A DNA stretch of 64,000 nt, taken from assembly GCF_028583425.1 (NCBI RefSeq), contig NC_072796.1, forward strand, positions 124,221,464 through 124,285,463, given 5' to 3'. The notes under the pieces were generated by a model. The model made no database searches and was not told the DNA's origin. It saw nothing but the letters and a program-made list of their open reading frames with translations. The position numbers and the translations under genes are program-made. The DNA comes from Eublepharis macularius (lineage: Eukaryota; Chordata; Lepidosauria; Squamata; Eublepharidae). Shown here piece by piece: positions 1 through 54,769 of this stretch (its first letter is position 1; each line of letters starts with the position of its first letter).

Positions 1-2860
1 AAACAGTGTGGGGGAAGGGGTCATATTTCTGCTGCCACATGGGCACACAATGCCTCTCCGTGCAGCAATTGGAAGCACACACACACACTGCCACTTCCTT
101 CCAGAGGGAAAAACGCTTGAGAGAAAGAGGAGCTTTCCCTCCCCTGGCAGCAGCATCCAAGCCCATCTGGGCTCTTCCTTTTTTTTATACAAGCCACTCC
201 CCAGAACTGCTGTGTGTCTACATGAGCCCGGATTGGCTCTGTGGCGAACTTGTGAAGGAAGTAACGTTCATAGTGCCCCTGAAACTGTGTAGGGAATCCT
301 TTCCTCCTCTTATCTGTCGTGAGCCCACAACCACCCAAAGTGCCTCGGCGTGAGCTTTTTTAGTCTTGGAGTTTGGCCATTGTTTCATTCTGCCAAACGG
401 TAAAAAGCATTTTACCACGTCGCAGATGCAAATGTAAGTCACAGAGCATGCTGAAGTGGTCCTCTGGAGTGGCTCAGCAACCAGCATTTTGCTACTGTGG
501 TGATAAGAAGTGTGGCACCTACAGAAAACAGAAAGCCTCCTCCCTACTTGTGAGAGACCAAGAATGGTACAATCAGTGCTTAGCACAGCAAATGTACAGT
601 GGGGACCTGTTTGATGGACAGTCCAGATGTCTCCCTCCAAGACTTGTGCTTCTGTGCTGGGGGGGGGGGTACCATATTTCCTGAACTCTGAATGTGCTCT
701 CTTTTTGTATTGGGGGGGGGGGGAGAGATGCTGTTCTTCCCCAAGGAAGGAACACTTACTGTACATGTGGCTGCGTGAATGTGACTTCAATGCAGCATAT
801 AAGCCATTAGCCCTTAAGTCTAATTGTCCAACCTAGAGCCGTTGCTATCAAAGTTAGCAACTAGTCCTTAGTTTTATTTTATTTTTTTAATGTAGGATTA
901 AACCAGTGCAAGTGGTGTCTGAATCACTATATGTCACTTTCCCATATATATCGCCCTACTGCTTGCTATATAAATTAATATTGCTTCACAACTGTTCCAA
1001 TAAATATTTTTATTAAATATAGTATCTTCTTCTAAAATATAAGTATTTTAAACTAAATTCTTATAAATCTGGAATAGCTCCATATATTTCATTCTATCAA
1101 CCCCAACCAAATAAGAGTCGATCCAAAATCTGTATTTAATTTGTCTATAAATATATAATTTTTCTTTACAAACTAGTTATTCACTTGTTCTTCATATTAT
1201 AATCTGAGCACCGTAAATTACATGACATACTGTGTAATTTAATTGTTGATAACTAATAGACGAATTCTGATTATTTACAAGGCCAATATTCTATCTATAA
1301 CATTCCAGTGATTTAAAAAAAAATTATTTTAAGGAAGCAGTACAATTTACATATGCATCAACTTTCCCTACAATACACAATATTCTGGATTATTTGTAAT
1401 TTTTATCATTCAAATTTATCAAACCTTCCATTTGCAGTTAAAAGAAGATTTAGGGAAGAATTCTTAATTCATGCAAAGCTGTTATCGCTCAGTTGGTAAT
1501 TCGTTGTGTTTATATATATATATTACCACATGTGTTCCTTAAGTTTTTATACCTATCATTCTTTAGTTGACAGGTACTGGGGCTGTAATGCACTCATGGA
1601 GGGCTCCATTTTTTTAAAGATGTCCCACGTTAATGTAGGGTGGAGCTCTACTGCAAAGGTATTTCTTCTTTCCATTGAAGTGAAAGTGGAGACCTATGTG
1701 TACACAGAAGTTTTGTGCACATGAACTCTCCTTTAGGGCTTTTGCTTAGGACAGCAGTTTCTTAAATTATCTCAGGATTACTAAAAATTGCTATAAGGGA
1801 TCATGTTTTAGACCTTCTATGGAAGAAAACTCTTTTATATATCAGCCCAGTTTAGGACCAGAGTGTATGTAATGCTCCTAGTCTCCTTAACAGAGATTAA
1901 GATGTAGGTCTGCATGCTCCCTGCTATAATACTAATTCCCCTTGCGCATTTTAACTACTATTGGGATTTACAGCAGCACCACCAATGCTAATCATGACCA
2001 ATGTGCTAACCAAGCTTGCTCTTAATGCAGGGTTGCTAACAAGCTTCAAATTCTGATTTTGAATTTTAGTTGAGAGACCCTGGCTTGTGACATCTCTCAG
2101 GCAACTGGGCCATGGTTTAAGATCAAAAATGTTGCCTCTGTACCTACCGCTGTATCCACAAATAGTTTTACCTATTTATACAGCAGCTAGCACTGAAGCG
2201 ATTATGGAGTGTGGTGCGTGTCTGCTTTAAAATAAGCAAAATCTTTTCGAGATTAGCATACACACACACGCAAATCATGTCTCTCTAAATAGATTTGCCT
2301 TACTTCCAAGGAGCACAATTAAAATGAAACCTCCATTTGATATCCTGCTAATACAAGGATATCAAATGTAGTTGTGTTTCAGAAATTCTTAACATGGATA
2401 TTTGTAATTCTGTAAGCCACTAGCTCCAGCCATCCCACTATATCTTCTGGTGAAAGTATGCCTGCCTGCCCTTCTTGTATATTGAAAGTGTTGATGCGTT
2501 AGTCTTTCAAGCAAAATTGCTTTCACATTGTACACCCTCTAAAATGACACCTTATGACAGGGAAAGATAATGGCTGGCCAAATTGGGCCCCTGCCCTGAG
2601 CTCTTTTCACCTGTCCCATGAACCTTAACCACTGAGCTACTCTACCCTGGAGCCTGTAACTGGAACAAAAGTCCTATCACAGTTATCTCCTTACCCACCT
2701 CGACTGCACAAACTGATGTGTGGGTCAGGACATATGTGGTAAGGGTAGGCTTGGCCATGTCTAAGTGGCTATTCATGCTGGGCAGGAAGGAGTTAGCTCA
2801 TCCAGAAGCAAGCCAGTAGGGGCAGGTAGCTGGACCTTCAACCCATGCTCAATTCAATAT
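1..2860. other. 3' flank of SNTB1, no gene recognised
   Basis: Short open frames occur but none resembles a protein family. There are two poly-G runs (about 660-669 and 711-722). A markedly AT-rich block at about 850-1500 with long A and T runs could be a decayed LINE fragment; I could not assign it. No RNA gene seen. Confidence 0.5.
2334..2368. repeat. Small hairpin, 13-bp stem
   Basis: CATTTGATATCCT and its exact complement AGGATATCAAATG flank a 9-nt loop. No family recognised. It could be chance or the remnant of a palindromic MITE. Confidence 0.6.
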
Positions 2861-2879
2861 ACAGCCTGTATATGAAAAT

Positions 2880-3355
2880 CTATAAATCACAGAGGGAAAC
2901 CACACCCACAGGAAACGATTTAGCAATTAATAAATAATTTGTAATTATTTAGTGCAATAAAAAGTTCAGAGTGCTACTAATTCATAAATACTTCCATAAA
3001 TACATTCATAAATACAGGGGACAATAGTTCATTCTTAACAGTCATGCAAAAAGACCTAATCACATAACTAATTCCGGGTACCTAGCAGTCTTGATACAAA
3101 TACCTCCATTCATCAAACCAATTCCATGGAGGTATTTGTATCAAGACTGCTAGGTACCCGGAATTAGTTATGTGATTAGGTCTTTTTGCATGACTGTTAA
3201 GAATGAACTATTGTCCCCTGTATTTATGAATGTATTTATGGAAGTATTTATGAATTAGTAGCACTCTGAACTTTTTATTGCACTAAATAATTACAAATTA
3301 TTTATTAATTGCTAAATCGTTTCCTGTGGGTATGGTTTCCCTCTGTGATTTATAG
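2880..3355. repeat. Near-perfect palindrome, 230-bp arms, 16-bp loop
   Basis: The left arm (2880-3109) and right arm (3126-3355) are reverse complements with a single mismatch (CCACACCC versus CCATACCC). The loop is 3110-3125. The arms are AT-rich and carry AATAAA on both strands. A 13-bp direct repeat CTGTATATGAAAA sits outside the left arm (2867-2879) and beyond the right arm (3391-3403). No terminal motif of a known transposon family was recognised. It lies about 1.4-1.85 kb downstream of the SNTB1 stop. Confidence 0.93.
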
Positions 3356-4728
3356 CTTTTTACAGGAACGCCCAATTCTGTTTGTCTGTTTCTGTATATG
3401 AAAACCAGCTGCCCAAAAGGGCTTTCTAGATTTTTTTTGCTGCCTTCATTGTAGTTCCACTAAAATTGTTAGCACTACATCATGTATCTAAACATTTATT
3501 TATTTTAAAACTTATTTACTGAATAAAGCCATTTTTTTAAAAAAAAAAATCAGCTTATTTCATTTTACCAGTAGGATGAACACAGCAGTGTCAGAAACCA
3601 AATATGAAGTGTGTGACTATTGGAACTTTTTGTCTCTCCTAATTAAGGACACTTGAGACGCCTCTTCCACGTACCTTAGGTGCTCCTTTGCCTGGCTTGG
3701 GGATACTATCCTGTCGCTGCAACTGCTCTGGGCATCCCCACCCAACCCCAAATTGTGCAGTGATGCAGGGCATTCACAGATCATTTGGGAAGCATGAACA
3801 CCTTGGGGGCATACAGCATCTAGACAACAAACTCTTTACCTGGTACAGCAGCTGAAGAAAGGTGCTCTTTTCCTGCTGCTTTCTCAAAACTGGAAGGTGG
3901 CTCGGTGGACAAGCTTCCGTTTATACACAGTGCCTGGCAGTTTCACTGGTCAGATCCAATGTGGGTATGTTATCTCCTTTTTACTTAGCCCTTGATCACT
4001 ACAGTGGTTTTTAAACTTCCTACTTTGAAAGAACTCCAGCTGCATCCATTTATGTGCCACAGAAACTCTACATATCGCAGAGGTGTCTGGGATGTGTTTT
4101 AAGACATGCTGTTTGTTCACAGAGGCTACCAGCCAGGTTTACTGTTTCCTCAGCTCGCCATAAAGATTGTATTCCAGAATGCGCCTCATGCTTACTTCCT
4201 CTGGAAGACCACTGATTAGGGGCAACCCCTATCTTTCCAGAAACCCCGGCCTCTGATACTGATCTCATGAAACTTGATAATCCAAAGGAACCCCCCAACT
4301 CTTCAGAATCCAGTTTGAAAACTTACTACTCTCTATCACTGACAGAGGCACAGTAATGAATCTGAAATACTTCAATGTAGTCTTACGCCATTATTCCTTC
4401 AATACTCAGTTTTGCCTTTATATATAGTGACCTATGCAGTGTTCTCCACTTGTCCCCCCACCCACCCACCCCCCCGGTAGCAAATCAATGTTAGCTGAAG
4501 CGAATGTTCTTGCTCTCTGGCTTCCTTGATTATTCTTATTTCTGCACCTTGTTTTTGTAACTGATCCAAGCACAGGGCTCTGCCCCCAACACCGCAGAAG
4601 TCCCTGCACAAAACAGTTATAGTTGTTGCTTGCAGCTACATATGTGGCTAGGATGTCCCTTGCAATTCAGATTAGCCTGGTAGCTCTTTGTTCTTGTTTT
4701 TCTTCCTTGCAAAACCGATGGCCGGAGT
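3270..4728 (-). other. SNTB1: Presumed SNTB1 3'UTR and proximal 3' flank
   Basis: This is non-coding sequence immediately after the SNTB1 stop. The transcript end cannot be fixed by eye. Minus-strand AATAAA hexamers occur at 3495-3504 (two overlapping copies) and at 3274-3279 inside the right arm of the palindrome. A C-rich run (4455-4475 on the plus strand) lies in the proximal UTR. No other coding signal was found. Conserved synteny in other amniotes would predict the next gene to lie beyond position 1. Confidence 0.4.
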
Positions 4729-48075
<43,347 letters not shown>

Positions 48076-48129
48076 CTGGTAGGGAAAAAAAGGAGGGAAA
48101 GAAGACCTAATAAAAACCAAGCCAAATAA

Positions 48130-49035
48130 AGAAACTAAAGGCACTTCAAGTAGGTCTGTGTACAGGGGTTCTGAATTTGTACTTACCATCTGCCATTCTG
48201 TCCCCTATAAGCCTATAAGACCTTCCTTATACCTGTTCCTCAATCAGTATCCATTTCTCCTTCAATTCCCTTCCCCAGTGTTTCCCTTAATAGCACTCCC
48301 ATCTCTTCCCACATTGGGCCCATTTTCCCCCAGACCTTCCTTACACTTGTAAAAAAGCACTTGAGATCAAATATAGAGTGTTTTTTTTTAAAAAAAAGAG
48401 ATATACACAAGATACAATTTAATATTTAAAAAAACGAAAGCATGCAAATTATTTTGTGGTGAAAGGGCACAACTATACAGTGAAGGTAACTGGGATATGT
48501 AATATCATATTAGCTTTAAATCACAAAAGATACTGAAATAGGGTGACCTCTTTTTCAGTCCTTTGGGGTGGGTGGAGAACTGTCCTCTAAAATTTCTCAG
48601 GTCTGCTTCTGTCCAGTAAAGCTAGCTGAAGTGTGGACAGGTGAGGGGGGTATGTGCTTCAGAAGTTTGCTTTTTATAAACATTTTTGTAAATAAATGAC
48701 ACTCAAGAAGCTGAGTTTTGCCTACTGCATCACACAGAGCTGGCACCATGATGAGTTACATTCCTGTTCAAATCAAGACTTGATAAATCCCAGTCGCAAG
48801 GGCTCCATGGCGCCTAGAAATGTCACTGTGGTGCCTAGTATTTTCATCAGTCCTTTATTCTAAGTGTCTCTTGGTGGTTCTCAGAAGTACAAAGCCTATT
48901 GAGGTGAGGGTGGGATAGTTTGCTTTTTGTTATGATGACAACTAGGGTCACTCCATATTCATTTATATGCTACAACATTTTTGTTACAGCTTTTTAAAAA
49001 ACAGACTGAAATCAGCCTGCTGTGGAGCACAAGAA
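48130..49035. other. Intron upstream of the 48075 exon, nothing recognised
   Basis: Pyrimidine-rich sequence to about 48350, then T/A runs at 48382-48400. No gene, no repeat family that I can name. Confidence 0.4.
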
Positions 49036-49039
49036 CACT

Positions 49040-49232
49040 GCAGGGGAGCACTCCAGGGCCCGTTGCGGCACCCTGGTGCGACCTGAAGAGCCCTGGAGCC
49101 GCTCCCGGGGGCGGCACATGACCTGCGCGATGACATCACTTCCCGGAAGTGACATCATTGTGTAGCATGTACGCATCTCTAAGGTGAGTGCCAGGTCTCC
49201 TACCTCCTGCCTGGACCTGGCAACCCTACTAC
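49040..49232. repeat. GC-rich hAT-like repeat with CGATGACATCACTTCC centre
   Basis: The central palindrome GATGACATCACTTCCCGGAA, GTGACATCATTG; the end CCTGGACCTGGCAACCCTA. CpG content is well above the flanks. Same superfamily as 23080 and 53405. Confidence 0.5.
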
Positions 49233-50319
49233 AGAGGCTTAAGACGGATATAAAACCACTGCTCTTAGAGCCATGGTTCAGCCTGCCATAATTTACAAAC
49301 CTAGATTATAAACAATAGATTATATGATTGTCTGCTACTTATTACTTTATTGCTTTTATTACAAAACTCAAAGCAGTCTGCAGTACACACACACAGACGT
49401 ATGTGTTTTACTGAGTTCATTAGCAGTATTTAAATCGTTGGCCAGTTCAGCAGCATTCATTTATTTATTTGGTTTATTTTCCTATAAACCAATGAAGCAG
49501 GCAGGGTTGGTTTTTTAAAAAGAAAACTGCAAAAAATAAAGACACGCTTTCGGCCTGACAAAGTTTAATGCCTCATGACACAACCTGCACAAGGCTTTTT
49601 AAAACGCAGAAAATTAGAGGAAGAGAAAAGGGGAACTGACGCGATTTGGATCGGAATCTAAACCTCAGATGTGAATGCAATTCCCAGGACATTGTGCACA
49701 AGCATCAAGACTGTTCCGTTTCCCGCTGCCAAGACATTAGTTACTATACAATTCAGGAGTGACATCACCACAAGTGGCTGGACAGTTTCAAGAAGGCTTT
49801 GTCAGATAAATTGTAAAGAGACATTATCAGGAAAGGCCTACGGGTTAGAAAACAAATCTTTTAAATGAAACTGAAGCCAAAAGCTATCCTAGAGCAAGCT
49901 GGCCATACTCTCTGGAACAGATGGATTTGCAAGTTGAATGTACATTCTTGGATAATTGAAGACTCTGCACCCCCTTGGGGATGAAACTTTCTCCGTTCCA
50001 AGGCTGAGGCAGGGAGCACAAAACAATCACCTGATAAAAATGATAACAAAGTATACCCAGCAAGTACTGATTAAATTGTGATGCCTATAGTGTGGTTAGG
50101 CAATCAGGATACCATTATCCCAGCGTAGTCTACAGTTGTCTCTGGTGTGATAATTTCCTACAGGTAAGTAAAAGATTTATGTGGAGATGCATTAAGCACT
50201 CGGTCCCACATGTTGTGTAAAAAGCTACAGCCTCACAAAGAAATTACAAGGGACTTCTCATCTATTTTAGCCACTTTCCCCCCTATCCTAGGAAGGGTAC
50301 CTGTCAACCATATCTCAAA

Positions 50320-50705
50320 AAGGGCATTGCAAAGACTTGCAAAGAGGTACATAAATTTTGGACAATGGTGCATAAATTATTACAAATAATCTTACAGATT
50401 ACAATTCCCTTTAAACCTGAGATATTTTTGTTAAACTGTACACCAGAAGAGCTGGATAAAAACCAGAAATATTTCATAATACATGGAGTAACAGCGGCAA
50501 GAATTCTACTAGCATTTTATTGGAAACGACCAATAATACCGCAGCAGGAAGAATTAATAGCGAAGATAATGGAAAATGCGGAAATGGACAAATTAACCTC
50601 ATTAATGAAAGGATAAATGGAAGAAGATTTTGCTGCCCCATGGACCCCTTTTTACAACTGGATGAAAAACAAATATAAAGACCAGAATGTAGTAACCATA
50701 TGAAG
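50320..50705 (+). repeat. L1 LINE ORF2 C-terminal fragment
   Basis: Plus frame: KFWTMVHKLLQIILQITIPF, EELDKNQKYFIIHGVTAARI, LLAFYWKRPIIPQQEELIAK, MENAEMDKLTSLMKG, stop, MEEDFAAPWTPFYNW. The last block (W-x-P-F-x-N-W) and the AEMDKLT motif match squamate L1 ORF2 termini as I recall them. One in-frame stop at 50614-50616. Confidence 0.65.
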
Positions 50706-50815
50706 GCAGTATATTTGTAACTTGCTACTAGTAATCACAGTCGAATGATTGGTAGTGTGAAATATGTAGATAAGTAGAATGCTGATTCAAGCAGACTTTA
50801 TGGCTTTTCTATTCT

Positions 50816-51684
50816 GGTCAAATCCACATTCACCCATTACCCGCATGTTTATCGGATATCTTCTGTTTGCCTCCAATCCGCAATTTTTTCCTCTTCGTTC
50901 TCATTCCTGCTTCCAATCCGTCTTTCTCGCGCGTTCCTCCGGTCACACGGCCGCTCGAAAATCGCTTTTTTGGGCGGGACCTTTTCCCCCCCCGCCCATT
51001 TTTTTTTAGCGCACTTTTCCGTTATTTCAATCTTGCCTTATAAAGAAACATCATTGAAGATAATGATGCCTCTCTTTCCCCCACTGACAGCACTGATGGC
51101 TCTCTCCCGTTTCTTTTTTGGAAATTTAGAAGCATGTGGGAAGCTTTCGTGGGCATTTCCTATGCAGGACAGTTCAGTGCCTGAATTTTACTGAAGTTTC
51201 ACTTCCTTGGAGTGTCATTATTTCGATATTTCGTAATTTCGATATTACAGTAATATAAAATAAAAAAAATAAAAAACAGTTAAAAAGGAAGTTTCGCGAG
51301 TCCGTTCTGAGGATGGATTCACCCCAAAATGATTTTTCAAACTACCAGATTTGATTCAGAAACAGCATGATCAATAAATCCAATGCTATGAAGTCAAAAA
51401 CAGTCTTTTGCAGACTACGGAGCACTTGCAAGTTGAATCAGCCAATAGGAACTCTCGGAACGGCCGGAGAGACAGGAAGGGGGGTGGTTTTTAAAAAAAC
51501 CACGTAAATTGCACATTGGCCCATTCACGGCCACCGTGAAACTCCCGTTGAAAACCTGTGACCACATATTCGGGAGAAATGCGAATGAAATGCATCTGTT
51601 TAATGAGGTAATGTGACCGGCACTCGGGATTGCATGGGGAATGTGGGGAACATGCGACTTAGAATGAGTAATGTGGATTTGCCC
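50816..51684. mobile_element. CpG-rich non-autonomous DNA transposon, GGKCAAATCCACATT termini
   Basis: Left end GGTCAAATCCACATTCACCC with CGCATGTT; right end complement GGGCAAATCCACATTACTCA, also followed by CGCATGTT. The inside has CpG clusters (TCTCGCGCG, CGGCCGCTCG, CTCGGAACGGCCGG) unlike the AT-rich flanks. Flanks TCT/TCT are too short to prove a TSD. No transposase frame. Confidence 0.55.
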
Positions 51685-51784
51685 TCTGTCTCCTTTTCCT
51701 ACCCCCCTTTCCCCTATCCCCATCGCTATGAGAAAATCAATAAAATATCTAATAGTCAAGTGAGACCCATTCAAAAAAAACAGG

Positions 51785-52140
51785 GGGGGGGGCACTGCAG
51801 AGCTGGAAAAAATATAGACTAGGACAACCAAGATGATTAAGAGATTAGAGCACATTTCCTATGAGGAAAGACTGAAGAGTCTGGGATTCTTCAATTTTGA
51901 AAAGAGACAACTAAGGGGGCACATGATACAGGTTTATAAAATTATGCACAGGGTAGTAAACAGAGAGAACTTTTCTCCCTCTATCAAAATACTAGAACAC
52001 AAAGGGCACCCAATGAAGCTGATGAGCAGTAGATTCAGGATGAACACGAGAAAATACTTCTTTACACAATGAGTGATTGAAGTGTAGAATTCACTGCCAG
52101 AGGACGTAGTGATAGTCACAGGCACAGACAACTATAATAC
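51785..52140 (+). repeat. CR1-type LINE ORF2 C-terminal fragment
   Basis: Plus frame: MIKRLEHISYEERLKSLGFF, NFEKRQLRGHMIQVYKIMHR, FRMNTRKYFFTQ, then a stop where the intact family continues; the nucleotides go on as GAATTCACTGCCAGAGGACG, matching the N-S-L-P block. Decayed, 5'-truncated. Confidence 0.7.
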
Positions 52141-52149
52141 ATAGTTTTG

Positions 52150-53035
52150 TATTCAAAGATGTAGTAAATGATTCATTATTTCCTTGATTTTACTCAGTTC
52201 CAGTTCCCAGTTAAAATAGTCTAAAACTCGCATTGCTGTCCTCACAAACTCTTCTAGGCTGAGTTTCTAATCATCACTACTAATTAATAATCCACAGTCT
52301 CTTTGTGTATGGTAAATTAAAAATTGCGGTCAAGCAATTAAAATTCCAATCTTCAGTTCCCTCCCCCCCCCGCCCCCGCCCTTCATTTTGAAAATGACAG
52401 GAAACAAGCAAGCGGCAGTTGGACGAATTAATCCGCCAGCATATGCCGAGAGCTTTGTGTCTGCTGTTTGATTTGCGAGGCAGCCAGCGCAGCGTTCAAA
52501 AGAGCACTTCACTTGCGCACAGTGCTGCCAAGCCCCCAACATTTCCACAATTAATGCATTGTTATTATTCACAGATGACATTTGAAGAAGAGGAGGAAGT
52601 AAAGCATGCCTCTAATGAGGGAAGTCATACAGGCAAATTTGATCAAATCTATCAGGAGTGTTTCCTAAAAGACTTCTGGAACGTCTTAAGGTTATTTTTC
52701 AACAGACAAATCAGAAAGGAGAATGGGCTGCATTAACCTGCTCCAAGAAAGAGATTCGAGGACTTTCAAGCTTTCCAAGTGAAGAAGTCTCTCTTCGTTA
52801 TTTCACTGGTTAAATCGTTAAACAGTCATGGGGAAGGATGTCTTTCCCAGGACTGTGCAAACGGATGAAAAGTTCCATCAAACAAAAATCTTCCCTGCAA
52901 ACAGCCACTTGGAATCCGCACAAATTCCTTTCTACCAGCAAACAACAACACAAAACTTGTCCTCCCTGCTCTGAAAATAAATCACATTTGAGCCTGATGT
53001 TGCTGGTCTGAGCATCACCGCCAATAATATTTAAT
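52150..53035. other. Intron, nothing recognised
   Basis: C-rich run at 52362-52378; a 105-codon plus open frame (52419-52736) without family resemblance. Confidence 0.4.
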
Positions 53036-53039
53036 ATAC

Positions 53040-53215
53040 AGACAATATTTAGCATTTATATAACACTTTCAGGGCTCAATATGCTTCACCTACATTATTT
53101 TTGTTCCAGTTCTTACAACAACTCTGCAAGGTAGGCCAGTCGCATTATCCCCATACTGAAGGTGGGCAGCTAAGAGAGAATTGTCTAAGGCAACTGAGCA
53201 AGAACCGTAGCCAAG
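53040..53215 (-). repeat. Old SINE/MIR-like fragment
   Basis: Complement of GGATAATGCGACTGGCCTAC, CTTGCAGAGTTGTTGTAAGA and ATGTAGGTGAAGCATATTGA, the pattern of an ancient SINE core region. Diverged. Confidence 0.4.
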
Positions 53216-53404
53216 ATGGCACTGGAATCAGAGGCTCATTTGCTTAGACACTATACGTGGCATCTTCCAGACACAGCCATACAGCAAAATCTTTCTTCTG
53301 TTAAAGTCAGCAGGTACAAATCAGAGCTTTTTAGGACTCTGTTATGCACAGAGATTTGTGCACTCACTTTGAGTTACACTGTTCTTTCTGGTGGAATGGT
53401 GGAG

Positions 53405-53610
53405 TAGGGCTGCCAAGTCCCCCGGTGGGGGCAGGAGATCCCCCACTCCCAGCCTCTTCCCCCCACCGCCACTCACCTGGCCGGCAGGGGAGGGGAGGTT
53501 ATGGGTACAGGCCCAGGATGCAAGAAACCCCCTGGGCCAGTGAGCACTGTGCATGCTCCCCACGAGCGCAATGACATCACTTCCTAAAGTGGCATCATCG
53601 TGCCTGGCAG
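53405..53610. repeat. TAGGGCTGCCAAGTCCCC hAT-like repeat
   Basis: Starts TAGGGCTGCCAAGTCCCCCG, contains CGGTGGGGGCAGGAGATCCC, CCACCGCCACTCACCTGGCC and the centre GCAATGACATCACTTCC. Followed after about 50 bases by the 53655 SINE. Confidence 0.5.
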
Positions 53611-53654
53611 TGGGCATGCTCCTGCTCTTCACGGGGCCATTTATTTCCTCACCA

Positions 53655-53870
53655 CTCCAGGAGCTGTGACTCAGGGGAAGAGCCTCTGCTTGGCATGCAA
53701 AAAGTGCCAGATTCAATCCCTGGCATCTCCAGTTAAAAGGAGCAGGCAGCAGGTGATGTGAAAGATCTCCACCTGAGACCTTAAGAGAGTTGCTGCTAGT
53801 CTGAATAGCAACTCTGACCCTGATGGTCAGATAAGGCAGCTTCATAGGAGTTCATGTGTGTTTGTTCACA
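53655..53870 (+). repeat. GGCTCAGTGG-family SINE
   Basis: Box A TGTGACTCAGGGGAAGAGCC, box B GATTCAATCCCTGG, then CTCCAGTTAAAAGGAGCAGG and the tail GATGGTCAGATAAGGCAGCT. Near full length. Confidence 0.75.
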
Positions 53871-54019
53871 GTCATGCAAGAAAGAATGGTTGCAACTAAG
53901 CTCTAAGGACCTGTGACTGATCAGAGAGCCAAATATATTTGATTTATAAGCCACCCCATTTCAAAGACTTAGGACAGACAATAAAAGAAACCCCCAAAGC
54001 CCCTCAGTTGCACATGCGC

Positions 54020-54180
54020 GCATGCACACACACACACACACCGAGTCCTGCAATTGCATCCTATTAGATCACTGGAATTTTCTCAATCTTACAGCACACT
54101 CCTAATACAGCGGAAAGTGAGTTCAACTGTATTTAATAGGCCTTACTCTCAGGTGAGCATGCCCAGGGTTGCAGGAAGGT
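54020..54180 (+). repeat. (CA)n and an interspersed repeat fragment
   Basis: (CA)n at 54021-54042, then GCATCCTATTAGATCACTGG ... GAGTTCAACTGTATTTAATA, GGCCTTACTCTCAGGTGAGC and AGGGTTGCAGG, a common reptile repeat also glimpsed at 34800-34870. Confidence 0.45.
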
Positions 54181-54229
54181 ATCACAATGCCTCTAGAAAG
54201 CACTCAGGTTTAGACGTTGACAGATATGC

Positions 54230-54768
54230 TGGGCCCTATGCAGACTGGGACCAGCATATCTGCAGGACCCCCTCTCCCCATATGTACCCCAGAGGATGCT
54301 TCGTTCAACAGATAAACAACTGTTGGTGGTCCCTGGCCCAAGGGAGGCCCGCCTGGCCTCGACCAGAGCCAGGGCCTTTTCGGTCCTGGCACCGACCGGG
54401 TAGAACTCTCTGTCTGAGGAAACCAGGGCCCGGCGGGATTTGTTATCTTTCCGCCGGGCCTGTAAGACAGAGATGTTCCGCCAGGCATATGATGGAGGCT
54501 AGGATGGGCCCCCACTGGCCACACTAAAGATCTGCCCACCACCCCACATATGAGCCAGGGTTTGAAAAGCAGTATTTTATTGTCACCACCTGAAGAGAAG
54601 CTGTATTGTATTTATTGTATAAAGTTGTTTTAATGTTATTTGTATAATGTTTTATCCGTTTTTAACTGTTATTTATGTAAATTGAAATGTTGTACTCCAC
54701 CCTGAGCCCGCCTGGCAGGGAGGGCGGACTAAAAATCGAATATAATTAATTAATTAATTAATCTGAAG
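54230..54768 (+). repeat. L2 LINE 3' end
   Basis: Plus frame: ARLASTRARAFSVLAPTG, stop, NSLSEETRARRDLLSFRRAC, KTEMFRQ, the ORF2 C-terminus (A-F-S-V-x-A-P-x-x-W-N-S-L-P). The 3' end has CCACCCTGAGCCCGCCTGGC, AGGGAGGGCGGAC and TAAAAAT, then (TAAT)n at 54744-54765. One in-frame stop replaces the conserved W-N position. Confidence 0.75.
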
Positions 54769-54769
54769 A

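Noticed and set aside
218..790. 190-codon minus-strand open frame near the left edge
   Set aside because: It crosses two poly-G/C runs, is low in conserved-looking motifs and does not resemble a gene known to neighbour SNTB1.
50365..50616. Possible host gene exon (83 codons, KNQKYFIIHGVTAARIL)
   Set aside because: The wording fits squamate L1 ORF2 C-termini, followed by a stop and more L1-like residues; a LINE remnant.
52419..52736. 105-codon plus-strand frame with an acidic EEEEE stretch
   Set aside because: No family resemblance, no splice-consistent partners, opposite strand to SNTB1.
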